Source: JBKQWK01 sp052139595
GTDB lineage: Bacteria > Actinomycetota > Thermoleophilia > UBA2241
Direction of reading: 5' to 3'
Assembly: GCA_052139595.1 (NCBI GenBank)
Contig: JBKQWK010000007.1
Coordinates: 1-23,297 of the forward strand
DNA length: 23,297 nt
The position numbers and the translations under genes were made by a program. The notes beneath the pieces were generated by a model. It had not been told where the DNA came from, ran no database searches, and saw only the letters and a list, made by a program, of their open reading frames with translations. Positions within the stretch are counted from its first letter, which is position 1. The number at the start of each line of letters is the position of its first letter. Positions 6,709 through 15,001 of the stretch are shown piece after piece.

Positions 6709-7725
6709 ATGATGATCATCATGCGGGAAGGCGCGACCGATGAGCAGGTCGCGCATGTCATTGCTCGCATCGAAGAGGTGGGCGCCAGTGCTCACGTGTC
6801 GCAGGGCGAACGGGTGACCTTGATCGGTGCTATTGGCGACCGGGAGGATCTCACCAGTCTGCCGTTTGAGGCCTATCCTGGCGTGCAGCGTGTGGTTGCC
6901 ATCCTCAAACCGTACAAGCTGGTGAGCCGCGAGTTTCACCCGGCCGATACGGTGATCGATGTTCGCGGCAAGAAGATCGGCGGCGGCCACTTTGCCATCA
7001 TCGCCGGTCCGTGTTCGGTAGAAACGGCCGACCAGATTCTGCAGGCAGCGCGTGCCGTGCAGGCTGCCGGCGGTTCAATGATACGCGGCGGCGCCTTCAA
7101 GCCGCGCACCTCGCCTTACGCTTTTCAGGGTCTTGGCATTGAGGGCCTGAAAATGCTGGCGTGGGCGCGCGATGAAACGGGTCTGCCCATCGTCACTGAA
7201 GTTATGGATCCGCGCGATCTCGACGTTGTCTGCGAGTACGCCGATGTGCTGCAAATCGGCGCGCGAAACATGCAGAACTTTCTGCTGCTCGCCGAAGTCG
7301 GCAAGCTCAGCAAGCCGATCCTGCTTAAGCGGGGACCGTCGGCAACGATCGAAGAACTGCTCATGGCCGCTGAGTACATCGTCAAAGAGGGGAACGGTGA
7401 AGTCATCCTCTGCGAGCGTGGTATTCGCACGTTCGAGACGGCAACTCGTAACACGCTGGACATCAGTGCCGTACCCGTGGTGAAGATGGCCAGTCACTTG
7501 CCGATCGTTGTCGATCCGAGCCACGCTGCCGGACGTCTTGACCTGGTGTTACCGCTCTCGTTGACAGCGGTGGCCGCCGGCGCCGATGGCGTCATCGTCG
7601 AGACACACCCAAATCCCGAGCACGCGCTCAGCGATGGGCCACAGTCCGTGCCGACGGCGGCCTTTGGCGCCTATGCCGATCGCGTCAGAGAACTTGTGAC
7701 CTGGATCGGCAAGACCGTCAGCTGA
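6709..7725 (+). CDS. aroF: 3-deoxy-7-phosphoheptulonate (DAHP) synthase, type I-beta with N-terminal regulatory domain
   Basis: Catalyses the first step of the shikimate pathway, PEP plus erythrose 4-phosphate to DAHP. The 338-residue protein has an N-terminal ferredoxin-like (ACT-like) domain (about 1-75), then a TIM barrel. The metal ligands fall at Cys102 (AGPCSVE), His272 (VDPSHAAGR), Glu298 (IVETHPNP) and Asp309 (ALSDGPQS), the same numbers I recall for the Thermotoga maritima enzyme. KPRTSPYAFQGLG and the KRG loop are also present. In T. maritima the N-terminal domain mediates feedback inhibition by Tyr and Phe, so similar control is likely here. The start follows the hisC stop by 2 bases with GGGAGG at 6692-6697; a second ATG at 6712 is equally possible. 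Confidence 0.96.
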   Translation: MMIIMREGATDEQVAHVIARIEEVGASAHVSQGERVTLIGAIGDREDLTSLPFEAYPGVQRVVAILKPYKLVSREFHPADTVIDVRGKKIGGGHFAIIAGPCSVETADQILQAARAVQAAGGSMIRGGAFKPRTSPYAFQGLGIEGLKMLAWARDETGLPIVTEVMDPRDLDVVCEYADVLQIGARNMQNFLLLAEVGKLSKPILLKRGPSATIEELLMAAEYIVKEGNGEVILCERGIRTFETATRNTLDISAVPVVKMASHLPIVVDPSHAAGRLDLVLPLSLTAVAAGADGVIVETHPNPEHALSDGPQSVPTAAFGAYADRVRELVTWIGKTVS

Positions 7726-7730
7726 ACGCC

Positions 7731-8849
7731 GTGCCTGCCAGCCGGCAAACTGCTCCGCGCGTCGCCGTCATCGGTGTCGGCCTCATGGGCGGCTCGCTTG
7801 GCTTAGCGGCGCGGGCCAGGGCTGGTGTAGAGACAGTGCTCGGCTACACGCGCAGCCGTGAGACACTGGCCCTGGCCTTAGAGCGTGGCGCGATCACGGT
7901 TGCCTGTGCGACGCTCGAAGAGGCGGCCGCCGGCGCCGATCTGATTTTTGTCGCCACTCCGGTCCGCCTCGTTGTTGACCACGTGCGGCGAGCTCTGGCG
8001 GCTGCCCCGCCTGACGCCGTGATCAGTGATGTGGGCAGCACCAAGAACATGCTCATGGCAGCGCTCAGCCCGGCTGAGCAGGCACGCTGTGTCGGTGGCC
8101 ATCCTCTCTGCGGCTCGGAGACAGCTGGTGTCGAGAACGCCCGTGCCACACTCTATGAGGGCGCGACCTACTTTCTCACGCCCGGCACGCACGTCGATGC
8201 TCAGGCGTATCAGCGTCTGCACGGCTTTATCGCCCAGATCGGCGCCCGGCCCGTGGCGATCGATCCCCTTGATCATGATCGCGTCATGGCTCTGGTGAGT
8301 CATCTGCCGCATGTGCTCGCCAACGTGCTCATGACGCAGGCTGGCGAGGACACCGGGCCCCGCGACGCGCTGCTGTGCGCGGGACCGAGTTTTCGCGATC
8401 TCACGCGCGTTGCCGGCAGCAACCGGCGCGTGTGGACCGACATCTTTCTCGAGAACCGCGTTGCTTTGCTCGCCGCCCTGCATGACTTTCGCGGCGGCCT
8501 GGATGAGATGATTGCTGCTCTCCAGGAAGGCGACGATGAGAGCCTGGTAGAGTTGATCAGTCGTGCCACCGTGAGTCGTGAACGGATGCTCGCCGGCGGT
8601 AGCTTGGCCCCAAGCGAGTTGTGGCGCCTCGTCGTGAAGGTGCCCGACAGGCAGGGGGTCCTGCGCGAGATTACCGTTGCTTTGGGCGATGCCAACATCA
8701 ACATCGAAGATATGGCTCTCCACCATATGAGCGCCGAGCTCGGCGGTTCGCTGACGGTGTACGTGCTCGGTGCAGAGGTCTGCCGGCGAGCGGCAGAGCT
8801 GCTCGCCGGCCTGCGCTACGAAGTCGTGACCGCCAAGGTAGCCGAGTGA
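7731..8849 (+). CDS. tyrA: Prephenate dehydrogenase with C-terminal ACT domain
   Basis: Oxidative decarboxylation of prephenate to 4-hydroxyphenylpyruvate using NAD(P)+, the committed step to tyrosine. The nucleotide-binding motif GVGLMG is at residues 15-20. Substrate-site patterns DVGSTKN, GGHPLCGSETAG, SHLPH and DLTRVAGSNRRVW follow. The last 75 residues form an ACT domain (LWRLVVKVPDRQGVLREITVAL...NINIEDM), a small-molecule sensor that commonly gives feedback control by aromatic amino acids. The length of 372 fits the TyrA-ACT architecture of Gram-positive bacteria and Actinobacteria. The GTG start is 5 bases after aroF ends; no ATG occurs before the dinucleotide motif. Together with aroH and hisC it completes the route from chorismate to tyrosine. 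Confidence 0.95.
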   Translation: MPASRQTAPRVAVIGVGLMGGSLGLAARARAGVETVLGYTRSRETLALALERGAITVACATLEEAAAGADLIFVATPVRLVVDHVRRALAAAPPDAVISDVGSTKNMLMAALSPAEQARCVGGHPLCGSETAGVENARATLYEGATYFLTPGTHVDAQAYQRLHGFIAQIGARPVAIDPLDHDRVMALVSHLPHVLANVLMTQAGEDTGPRDALLCAGPSFRDLTRVAGSNRRVWTDIFLENRVALLAALHDFRGGLDEMIAALQEGDDESLVELISRATVSRERMLAGGSLAPSELWRLVVKVPDRQGVLREITVALGDANINIEDMALHHMSAELGGSLTVYVLGAEVCRRAAELLAGLRYEVVTAKVAE

Positions 8850-8883
8850 GCACTTCTGCCGGCAACGAGCCAACGGTGTCGGC

Positions 8884-10179
8884 ATGATCGCCGTCAACAA
8901 CGACATGGTTCACTTTGCGCCTTCCGGAGCGCTGCGCGGTAGCGTTGCCGTGCCGAGCGACAAATCGATCACGCAGAGGGCGTTGATCATCGGAGCGCTC
9001 TCTTCCGGTGATGTGCTTGTGCGCGCTCCTCTGTGGGCCGGTGACACGGAGGCGACGGCCGCCATGCTGGCAGAGTTGGGCGTACGAATCGAGCGCGGTG
9101 CAAGCGAGACCGTCGTGCACGGCGTCGGGCTACGCGGCCTGAAGCGGCCGCCGCAAGCTCTTGACGCCCGTAACTCGGGCACCGCCATGCGCCTCCTCAG
9201 TGGTGTTCTCGCCGGTCAGAGCGGACGTTTCGTGATCGACGGTGATGAGAGTTTGCGTCGCCGCCCAATGGATCGCGTCGTGCTGCCGTTGCGGCTGATG
9301 GGGGCCCGCATCGAGGCGCGTGACGATCGCTTTGCCCCGCTGGCAATTGATGGCTGCTGGTTGACAGGTATCACGTATCAACTGCCGGTCGCCAGTGCTC
9401 AGATTAAGTCGTGCCTGCTCCTGGCCGGCCTTCTTGCCAACGGCGAAACGAGAATCATCGAGCCGTTGCCCAGTCGCGACCATAGCGAGCGCATGCTGGC
9501 AGCGGCCGGCGTCACGATCAGTGGTGGCAGCGGCTGGTGCGCACTGCGCCCGCCGGCGGAGCTGCACCTCGCAGAGGTGCGCGTGCCCGGCGATCCGTCG
9601 TCGGCGGCCTTTCTCGCCGCCGCGGCCACGGTGGTGCCCGGATCGTGCCTCGAAGTGCACGACGTGGGCCTCAATCCCACCCGTTTGGGGTTTTACGAGG
9701 TGCTCAAGCGTATGGGTGCAGACGTTACCTGGCAGGTGCGCGAGCAGTCGGGTGGCGAGCCCATCGGTGCGTTGGTCGTGCGTTCGGCGACCTTGCATGG
9801 GGTCACCGTGGGCAGCGACGAGGTGCCGCTGCTGATCGACGAGCTGCCGCTGGTTGCTTTGATGGGCGCGTTTGCGGTCGGCAAGACAGAGGTGAATGGT
9901 GCCGCCGAACTGAAGGTGAAAGAGAGTGATCGCCTGGCGGCCATCGGACGCATCATCGGTACTCTTGGCGGACGGGTCACCCTCACGGACGACGGCTTCA
10001 CCGTGTATGGCGGCGAGCTGCGCGGCGGTCGCGTCGACAGCGAGGGCGACCACCGCCTGGCGCTTCTCGGTGCCGTCGCCGGATTGGCCTGTCCTGACGG
10101 AGTTACGGTCGCCGGTTTTACCGCTGCCGCTGTCTCCTTTCCTGGGTTCCGCGATCTTCTGAACACGGTGCTGATTTAG
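8884..10179 (+). CDS. aroA: 3-phosphoshikimate 1-carboxyvinyltransferase (EPSP synthase)
   Basis: Sixth step of the shikimate pathway: shikimate 3-phosphate plus PEP gives EPSP. The 431-residue protein has the expected double-domain landmarks. These are PSDKSITQRAL near the N-terminus (substrate and PEP Lys), NSGTAMRLLSG (PEP loop), RPMDRVVLPLRLMGA, PLPSRDHSERML, VPGDPSSAAFLAAA, DELPLVALMGAFA, ELKVKESDRLAA (Lys/Glu/Arg active-site segment) and a final DHRLALLGAVAG. The SRDHSERM form resembles Gram-positive enzymes more than the E. coli type. The start is ATG 8884, 34 bases after tyrA; ATG 8905 is an alternative and no strong ribosome site separates them. The stop abuts the cmk start, the common aroA-cmk pairing. 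Confidence 0.96.
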   Translation: MIAVNNDMVHFAPSGALRGSVAVPSDKSITQRALIIGALSSGDVLVRAPLWAGDTEATAAMLAELGVRIERGASETVVHGVGLRGLKRPPQALDARNSGTAMRLLSGVLAGQSGRFVIDGDESLRRRPMDRVVLPLRLMGARIEARDDRFAPLAIDGCWLTGITYQLPVASAQIKSCLLLAGLLANGETRIIEPLPSRDHSERMLAAAGVTISGGSGWCALRPPAELHLAEVRVPGDPSSAAFLAAAATVVPGSCLEVHDVGLNPTRLGFYEVLKRMGADVTWQVREQSGGEPIGALVVRSATLHGVTVGSDEVPLLIDELPLVALMGAFAVGKTEVNGAAELKVKESDRLAAIGRIIGTLGGRVTLTDDGFTVYGGELRGGRVDSEGDHRLALLGAVAGLACPDGVTVAGFTAAAVSFPGFRDLLNTVLI

Positions 10180-10854
10180 ATGACCGTGATCGCCATCGAC
10201 GGCCCCGCCGGCTCCGGCAAGAGCACTCTGGCCCGCTTGTTGGCTGACCGTCTCGGTTTCGTCTATCTCGACACCGGGGCCATGTACCGTGCTGTGGCCT
10301 ATCTGGCTTTGCGCGATGGCATCGCGCTCAGCGATGCTCCGGCTCTGACGGCAGTGGCGCAAACAGCTGAACTTACCTTCAACGATCAGGGGCACATGGT
10401 CGCCGCCGGCGTCGACGTGAGCGACGAGATTCGCCGGCCGGCCGTCTCGGCGGCGGTTAGTGAAGTCTCGGCGCATGCGGCGGTACGTGCTCTGCTGGTC
10501 GCCGTGCAAAGGCAGCTGGCCGCGGGACGAAATGTCGTCATGGAGGGTCGCGATATCGGCACGGTCGTTTTTCCCGACGCAGCGGTCAAGGTCTTTCTTA
10601 CTGCGCAACCGCAGGTGCGCGCCGAGCGGCGGCATCAGGAGCTGCTTACCAAGGGTGAACAGACCAGCGCTGACGAGACGCTGGCGGCCATCACGGCGCG
10701 TGACGAGTACGACTCGGCGCGGCTGGTCTCACCCTTGCTTAAGGCCAGCGACGCGATCGAGGTCGACACGTCGACCCTCGACGTGGACCAGGTTCTTGAC
10801 CGGCTCGAGGCCATCGCTCGCGCGGCTCTAACGATGGCGGCGCAACGTTCGTGA
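10180..10854 (+). CDS. cmk: Cytidylate kinase
   Basis: Phosphorylates CMP and dCMP to the diphosphates with ATP. The 224-residue protein shows the P-loop GPAGSGKST (residues 7-15), then LGFVYLDTGAMYRAVA, the GRDIGTVVFPDAAVKVFLTA block and the RDEYDSAR lid segment. All are standard for bacterial Cmk. In Actinobacteria cmk usually follows rluB and precedes der; here the aromatic block and four further genes are inserted on either side. Its start follows the aroA stop with no gap, and its stop overlaps the plsC start (GTGA). Confidence 0.96.
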   Translation: MTVIAIDGPAGSGKSTLARLLADRLGFVYLDTGAMYRAVAYLALRDGIALSDAPALTAVAQTAELTFNDQGHMVAAGVDVSDEIRRPAVSAAVSEVSAHAAVRALLVAVQRQLAAGRNVVMEGRDIGTVVFPDAAVKVFLTAQPQVRAERRHQELLTKGEQTSADETLAAITARDEYDSARLVSPLLKASDAIEVDTSTLDVDQVLDRLEAIARAALTMAAQRS

Positions 10855-11489
10855 GAGGCGTACCGCTCCGCGTGGCTGATCAATCGCGCGTCTATACTTT
10901 CTGCCGTTACGTTCTTGTGGTGTTGCTCGGTTGGCCGTATAGACTGAACGTGAGCGGCGCTGACAACGTTCCCCTCACGGGTCCGGTCATAGTGGCGATC
11001 TCGCACAAGAGCGATCTGGATCCAATCTTCGCCGGCATCAGCCTGCGTCGCCAGATGCGCTTCATGGCCAAGATTGAACTCTTTGCCGTGCCTCTCCTCG
11101 GCCGCTTGATCAAGGCGCTCGGCGCCTTCCCTGTCGATCGTGGGGCCGGGGACCGGTCCGCGCTCGAGACTTCTCTGCAGATCCTCGCTAGCGGTGAGCC
11201 GCTGCTCATGTTCCCCGAAGGCCACCGCTACAGAGACGAGGCGCTGCACCCATTCTTGCCCGGCGTAGGCATGATTGCCATGCGTTCGGGAGCTGTTGTT
11301 ATCCCGGCGGCGCTCACGGGAACGAACCACATTGTGCGTCATGGCCGACCGGGCCTGCCAGTTGTGCGCATGACAATTGGACGACCGGTGAATCTGACTG
11401 GGCTCGAAGGTCGCAAGAGCGCTGTCTACGCGCAGGCGTCGGCACGCATCCGTGAAGCTGTACTGGACCTCTATGAACAATCGCGATAA
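10851..11489 (+). CDS. plsC: 1-acyl-glycerol-3-phosphate acyltransferase (PlsC/LPLAT family)
   Basis: Probable acyltransferase adding the second acyl chain to lysophosphatidic acid at the inner face of the membrane. The 212-residue protein has a hydrophobic N-terminal stretch (FCRYVLVVLLGW), the catalytic HX4D motif at His52-Asp57 (SHKSDLDP), a GAFPVDRG block and motif III as FPEGHR (121-126), where the usual sequence is FPEGTR. The GTG start overlaps the cmk stop; another GTG at 10872 is possible. A plsC gene directly after cmk and before ispH occurs in several Gram-positive lineages. plsY and gpsA downstream supply the other early steps of phosphatidic acid synthesis. Family membership is clear; the exact acceptor is inferred. 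Confidence 0.9.
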   Translation: MRGVPLRVADQSRVYTFCRYVLVVLLGWPYRLNVSGADNVPLTGPVIVAISHKSDLDPIFAGISLRRQMRFMAKIELFAVPLLGRLIKALGAFPVDRGAGDRSALETSLQILASGEPLLMFPEGHRYRDEALHPFLPGVGMIAMRSGAVVIPAALTGTNHIVRHGRPGLPVVRMTIGRPVNLTGLEGRKSAVYAQASARIREAVLDLYEQSR

Positions 11490-12420
11490 CGAATCTGAGC
11501 GACAGGCGGGGGCGGGTGAGCACGAACGTGTGCGCGGAGCCGAGGTGCGTCGCGTCACAGTCGGATCGGCCGAGATCCTCGTCGCCCGTCACGCTGGTTA
11601 CTGCTATGGCGTCGAGCGGGCACTGAAGATCGCCGAAACTGCCATTGGCGATCTGCCGACGCCGCTCTTCTCGCTAGGGCCGATCATCCATAACCCAGCT
11701 GTCGTGCGACGGCTTCAGGAACGTGGTATTGACGCGATCGACGATCTCGATCAGGCGTCATCGGGGACCGTCATCGTGCGCACACACGGCGTGCCGCCGG
11801 CAGTGATCGCGGCGGCGCGTGACCGTGGGCTCGATGTTCTTGACGCAACCTGCCCCTTTGTCACCATTGCACAACGCAAGGCGGCGGCACTGAGCGAGCA
11901 GAGCTACGTCGTGCTCATCCTGGGTGAAGCCGACCACCCCGAGGTCGCCGGCCTGAAGGCGTGTGCCGGCGAACAAGCCGTGGTGCTCGGGGACGCCGGC
12001 GCGCTGCACGATGAAGTCGTTATCAACAAACGCGTCGGCATCGTTGTGCAGACCACGCAAACGCGCGCCAACCTCTCTTACCTCGTCGCGCGCGTCGCTC
12101 CTCTGGCACGTGAGCTGCTCGTCTACAACACGATCTGCTACGCCACCGAACAGCGTCAGAGTGCGGCCCGTGAGGTGGCCCTGGAGGCGGATGTGGTTGT
12201 CGTCGTGGGTGGACGCAACAGCGCCAACACGACACGCTTGGCGGCTCTGTGCCGAGCCATACAACCGCGTACCTACCTGATCGAACGCGCGGCGGAGATC
12301 GACGCCGGCTGGCTGGCGGGGCAGCGACACATCGGAGTCACCGCCGGCGCGTCAACCCCTCAGGACGAGATCGATGCCACTGTGCAAGCCATTCTGAACG
12401 TGCTCGCGGGTGACGCTTGA
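11473..12420 (+). CDS. ispH: 4-hydroxy-3-methylbut-2-enyl diphosphate reductase
   Basis: Last step of the MEP isoprenoid pathway: an iron-sulphur enzyme reducing HMBPP to IPP and DMAPP. The three cluster cysteines are visible in HAGYCYGVERAL (Cys44), DATCPFV and YNTICYATEQRQ. Substrate-site patterns are GPIIHNPAVV, RTHGVPP, ADHPEVAG, VQTTQT, GGRNSANT and TAGASTPQDEI. The family usually begins a few residues before the first motif. Here the ATG at 11473, which overlaps the end of plsC by 17 bases, gives about 35 extra charged residues. An in-frame GTG at 11530 would give a shorter N-terminus, so the start is uncertain. The protein is 315 residues from ATG 11473. Confidence 0.95.
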   Translation: MNNRDNESERQAGAGEHERVRGAEVRRVTVGSAEILVARHAGYCYGVERALKIAETAIGDLPTPLFSLGPIIHNPAVVRRLQERGIDAIDDLDQASSGTVIVRTHGVPPAVIAAARDRGLDVLDATCPFVTIAQRKAAALSEQSYVVLILGEADHPEVAGLKACAGEQAVVLGDAGALHDEVVINKRVGIVVQTTQTRANLSYLVARVAPLARELLVYNTICYATEQRQSAAREVALEADVVVVVGGRNSANTTRLAALCRAIQPRTYLIERAAEIDAGWLAGQRHIGVTAGASTPQDEIDATVQAILNVLAGDA

Positions 12421-13694
12421 GCGCCCCGCCGACGGACGCCGCTGGTCTTGCCGTCGAAAGCGTTGAGGGCGCCGCAGCACGTGCCGGGGTGAAGCCGAAC
12501 GACTGCATCGTCGCCATCGACGGCACAGTGGTCCAGGATGTGCTCGATCTCGAGCTGGCCGCGGCCGACGGCGCGTTCGGCCTCACTGTGCTGCGTAATG
12601 GCCATCAGCTGAATCTGCCCGTCATGCCGCGTCGTGGCGAGTGGCACGGCTTGACCCTCGCCCACGGTCTGGGCGTGCCACCGCGACGCTGCGTCAATCG
12701 CTGCCGCTTCTGTTTTGTCGATCAGGTGCCGGCCGGCTTGCGTGCCAGCTTGTCCGTCAAGGATGACGACTATCGCCTCTCATTTCTCAACGGCAACTTC
12801 ATCACGCTGAGCAATCTCGACCAGGCCGATCTCGCGCGTATCGAGGCGTTGCGCCTCTCACCACTGTTCGTCTCGTTGCACGACTGGGACGATGAGCGCC
12901 GTGCGCGCTTGATGGGGGAGAAGGCACGTGGTTCTCGGGCTACGCTTCTGCGCCTCGCCGCTGCCGGCATTGAACTGCATATGCAGATCGTGCTCTGCCC
13001 GGGCTGGAACGATGGTCCGACTCTTGTGGAGACTATTTTGGCGCTAGCTGAGCTTGACGGGGTGGCGGACGTCGGCGTCGTACCGGTCTCGTTGGCCGAA
13101 GAAGGCGACCTGCGCCGTGTGCGGCGCCCAGAGGCCGAAGCGGTTGTCGCCCGCGTGGAGGAACTCGCCCTTCGTCTGACGCCGCAGCGAGGTTACAGCT
13201 TCGTTTCTGCCGCGGACGAGTTTTATCTTCTCGCCGGCCTGCGTCCGCCGCTGGCTGCCGCTGAGCTGCAGTACGAGAACGGCATCGGCATTTGCGCCGC
13301 GTTTCTCGGCGAGGCGGCCGAGGCTCTGCCGTCGGTGGCAGCGCCGGTGGCGCTTCTCGCTGGCACGCTGGCCGAGCCGATCGTGGGCGAGGCCTGCAAG
13401 TTGCTAGTAGCAAACGGCACGGCGCCGGCGGCGCGATCATTCACGGTAACGAACGGGCTGTTCGGCTCCCACGTAACGGTTACTGGGCTCCTCGGCGGGG
13501 GCGATGTCCTTACGGCGCTGGCCGAGCGACCGTTGGCACCGGGCGAATGGTTGCTGGCGCCGCGCTCATGGCTGCCGGAACATCTCGGCTGCACGCTGGA
13601 TGACGTCGGTGAGGCTGAGTTAGTCGCTGCCGCCGACGGACGCTTGATTGTGGCTGCGTCTCTCCGTGAAGGGTTTGGTATGCTGCGTTCATGA
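12417..13694 (+). CDS. PDZ/radical-SAM-like/DUF512 protein of unknown function
   Basis: A 425-residue member of the conserved but uncharacterised DUF512 family. Residues about 9-68 look like a PDZ domain (ARAGVKPNDCIVAIDG). Then comes the radical-SAM-type cysteine motif CVNRCRFCFVDQVP with Cys92, Cys96 and Cys99 (Cx3Cx2C), likely to bind a 4Fe-4S cluster. A barrel-like region with QIVLCPGWNDG follows, then the C-terminal DUF512 part (SAADEFYLLAG, QYENGIGICAAFL). No substrate or reaction is established for the family to my knowledge. The TTG start at 12417 overlaps the ispH stop as TTGA. The next in-frame GTG (12489) would cut into the PDZ domain, so TTG is preferred. The stop overlaps der as ATGA. 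The tight linkage to der hints at a role in ribosome or membrane biology, which is inference only. Confidence 0.88.
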   Translation: MSAPPTDAAGLAVESVEGAAARAGVKPNDCIVAIDGTVVQDVLDLELAAADGAFGLTVLRNGHQLNLPVMPRRGEWHGLTLAHGLGVPPRRCVNRCRFCFVDQVPAGLRASLSVKDDDYRLSFLNGNFITLSNLDQADLARIEALRLSPLFVSLHDWDDERRARLMGEKARGSRATLLRLAAAGIELHMQIVLCPGWNDGPTLVETILALAELDGVADVGVVPVSLAEEGDLRRVRRPEAEAVVARVEELALRLTPQRGYSFVSAADEFYLLAGLRPPLAAAELQYENGIGICAAFLGEAAEALPSVAAPVALLAGTLAEPIVGEACKLLVANGTAPAARSFTVTNGLFGSHVTVTGLLGGGDVLTALAERPLAPGEWLLAPRSWLPEHLGCTLDDVGEAELVAAADGRLIVAASLREGFGMLRS

Positions 13695-15001
13695 ATACTC
13701 TCCCTGTGGTCGTCGTCGTCGGTTCGCCGAACGCCGGCAAGTCAACATTAGTGAATCGCCTCTGCGGTTCACGTCAGGCAGTGGTACACGAAACACCCGG
13801 AGTCACCCGTGACCGCAAAGAACTGGCCGCCGAGTGGTGTGGCCACCAGTTCATGCTCGTCGACACCGGTGGCTTCGACACCTCCGCGGAGGCGCCGTTT
13901 GCCGCCGATATTCGCGAGCAAGTGCGGCTTGCGGTGGCCGGTGCTGACGTCGTTCTTTTCGTCACCGACGGTCGCACGGGGCCTCTGGCCGACGATTTCG
14001 GCATCGCCGAAGTGGTGCGTCGCCTCAATGTGCCGGTGCTTCTGATCGCTAACAAGATCGACGACCTTGGCCGCCAGGAAGCAACGCCCGATCTCTATGA
14101 GCTTGGCCTCGGCGCAGCCCGGGCACTCAGTGCTTCGCATGGCTTAGGCACCGGTGATCTGCTCGACGAGCTGGTTGAACTGCTGCCGTCTGTGCCGAGC
14201 GAGACGGATTCGGGCCGAGACGACGAGCCGACAGCGGTGCCGGTGGTGATCGTCGGGCGCCCCAATGCTGGCAAATCATCGCTCTTCAACCGCATCGTCG
14301 GCGAACCGCGGACGATCGTCAGCGAGATTGCCGGCACGACCCGAGATGCTATCGACACTGTTGTCGCCACGCCAAACGGTGTGTTCTCCTTCATCGACAC
14401 CGCCGGCATGCGCAAGATGGCCAAGGTCAGCGGCATTGAGTACTACGCCTATTTGCGCAGCCTGCAGAGCCTCGAACGAGCTCACGTGGCCCTTATCATC
14501 GCCGATGCGACCTTGGGGCTGAACGATCTCGATCTGAGTATTGCCACTGAAGCAACTCGGCGCGGTTGTGCCACCGTCCTCGTGATGAACAAGAGTGATC
14601 TCGTTCAGCCAGATCTGCACGAATATGGACTCGTGGCGGCCCAAAAGCTGCGTCAGAAACCGCCTGTGGTTGCTGTGTCGGCGACGACTGGCGTTGGTGT
14701 GGCCGCTCTGCTCAGCCTGGTGGCTTCACTTGATCGGCGCTACGTAGCCCACATCGGCACGCGTGAGTTGAACAAGGAACTGGCGGACATCGCCGGGCAA
14801 CGACCGACGCCGCAGAAACACGGCAAACGCCTGAAGATGTACTACGTTGCGCAGTTCGGCACGGCGCCGCCGCGCTTCGCCATTGAAGTGAACGATCGCA
14901 CGCTCGTGACGCGCGATTTTGGTTTCTTCGTCGAGAATCGGCTACGTTCTCATTTCGGTCTGGAAGGCGTACCGGTGATCATCGACTTCAAGGGCAGATG
15001 A
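13691..15001 (+). CDS. der: Ribosome biogenesis GTPase Der (EngA)
   Basis: Double GTPase needed for maturation of the 50S ribosomal subunit. The first G domain has GSPNAGKS (residues 11-18), GVTRDR, DTGGF and NKIDD. The second has GRPNAGKSS (about 188-196), GTTRDAID, DTAGM and NKSDL. The C-terminal KH-like domain begins around residue 350 (RPTPQKHGKRLKMYYVAQFG) and ends in PVIIDFKGR. All catalytic motifs are intact and the length of 436 is standard. The start overlaps the DUF512 stop and the stop overlaps plsY, both as ATGA, so it sits in the middle of a translationally coupled run. Confidence 0.97.
   Translation: MNTLPVVVVVGSPNAGKSTLVNRLCGSRQAVVHETPGVTRDRKELAAEWCGHQFMLVDTGGFDTSAEAPFAADIREQVRLAVAGADVVLFVTDGRTGPLADDFGIAEVVRRLNVPVLLIANKIDDLGRQEATPDLYELGLGAARALSASHGLGTGDLLDELVELLPSVPSETDSGRDDEPTAVPVVIVGRPNAGKSSLFNRIVGEPRTIVSEIAGTTRDAIDTVVATPNGVFSFIDTAGMRKMAKVSGIEYYAYLRSLQSLERAHVALIIADATLGLNDLDLSIATEATRRGCATVLVMNKSDLVQPDLHEYGLVAAQKLRQKPPVVAVSATTGVGVAALLSLVASLDRRYVAHIGTRELNKELADIAGQRPTPQKHGKRLKMYYVAQFGTAPPRFAIEVNDRTLVTRDFGFFVENRLRSHFGLEGVPVIIDFKGR

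Noticed and set aside
9130..10635. 501-codon open frame on the minus strand across aroA and cmk
   Set aside because: It lies antisense to two unmistakable genes, has no recognisable domain or believable start, and follows from third-position GC bias.
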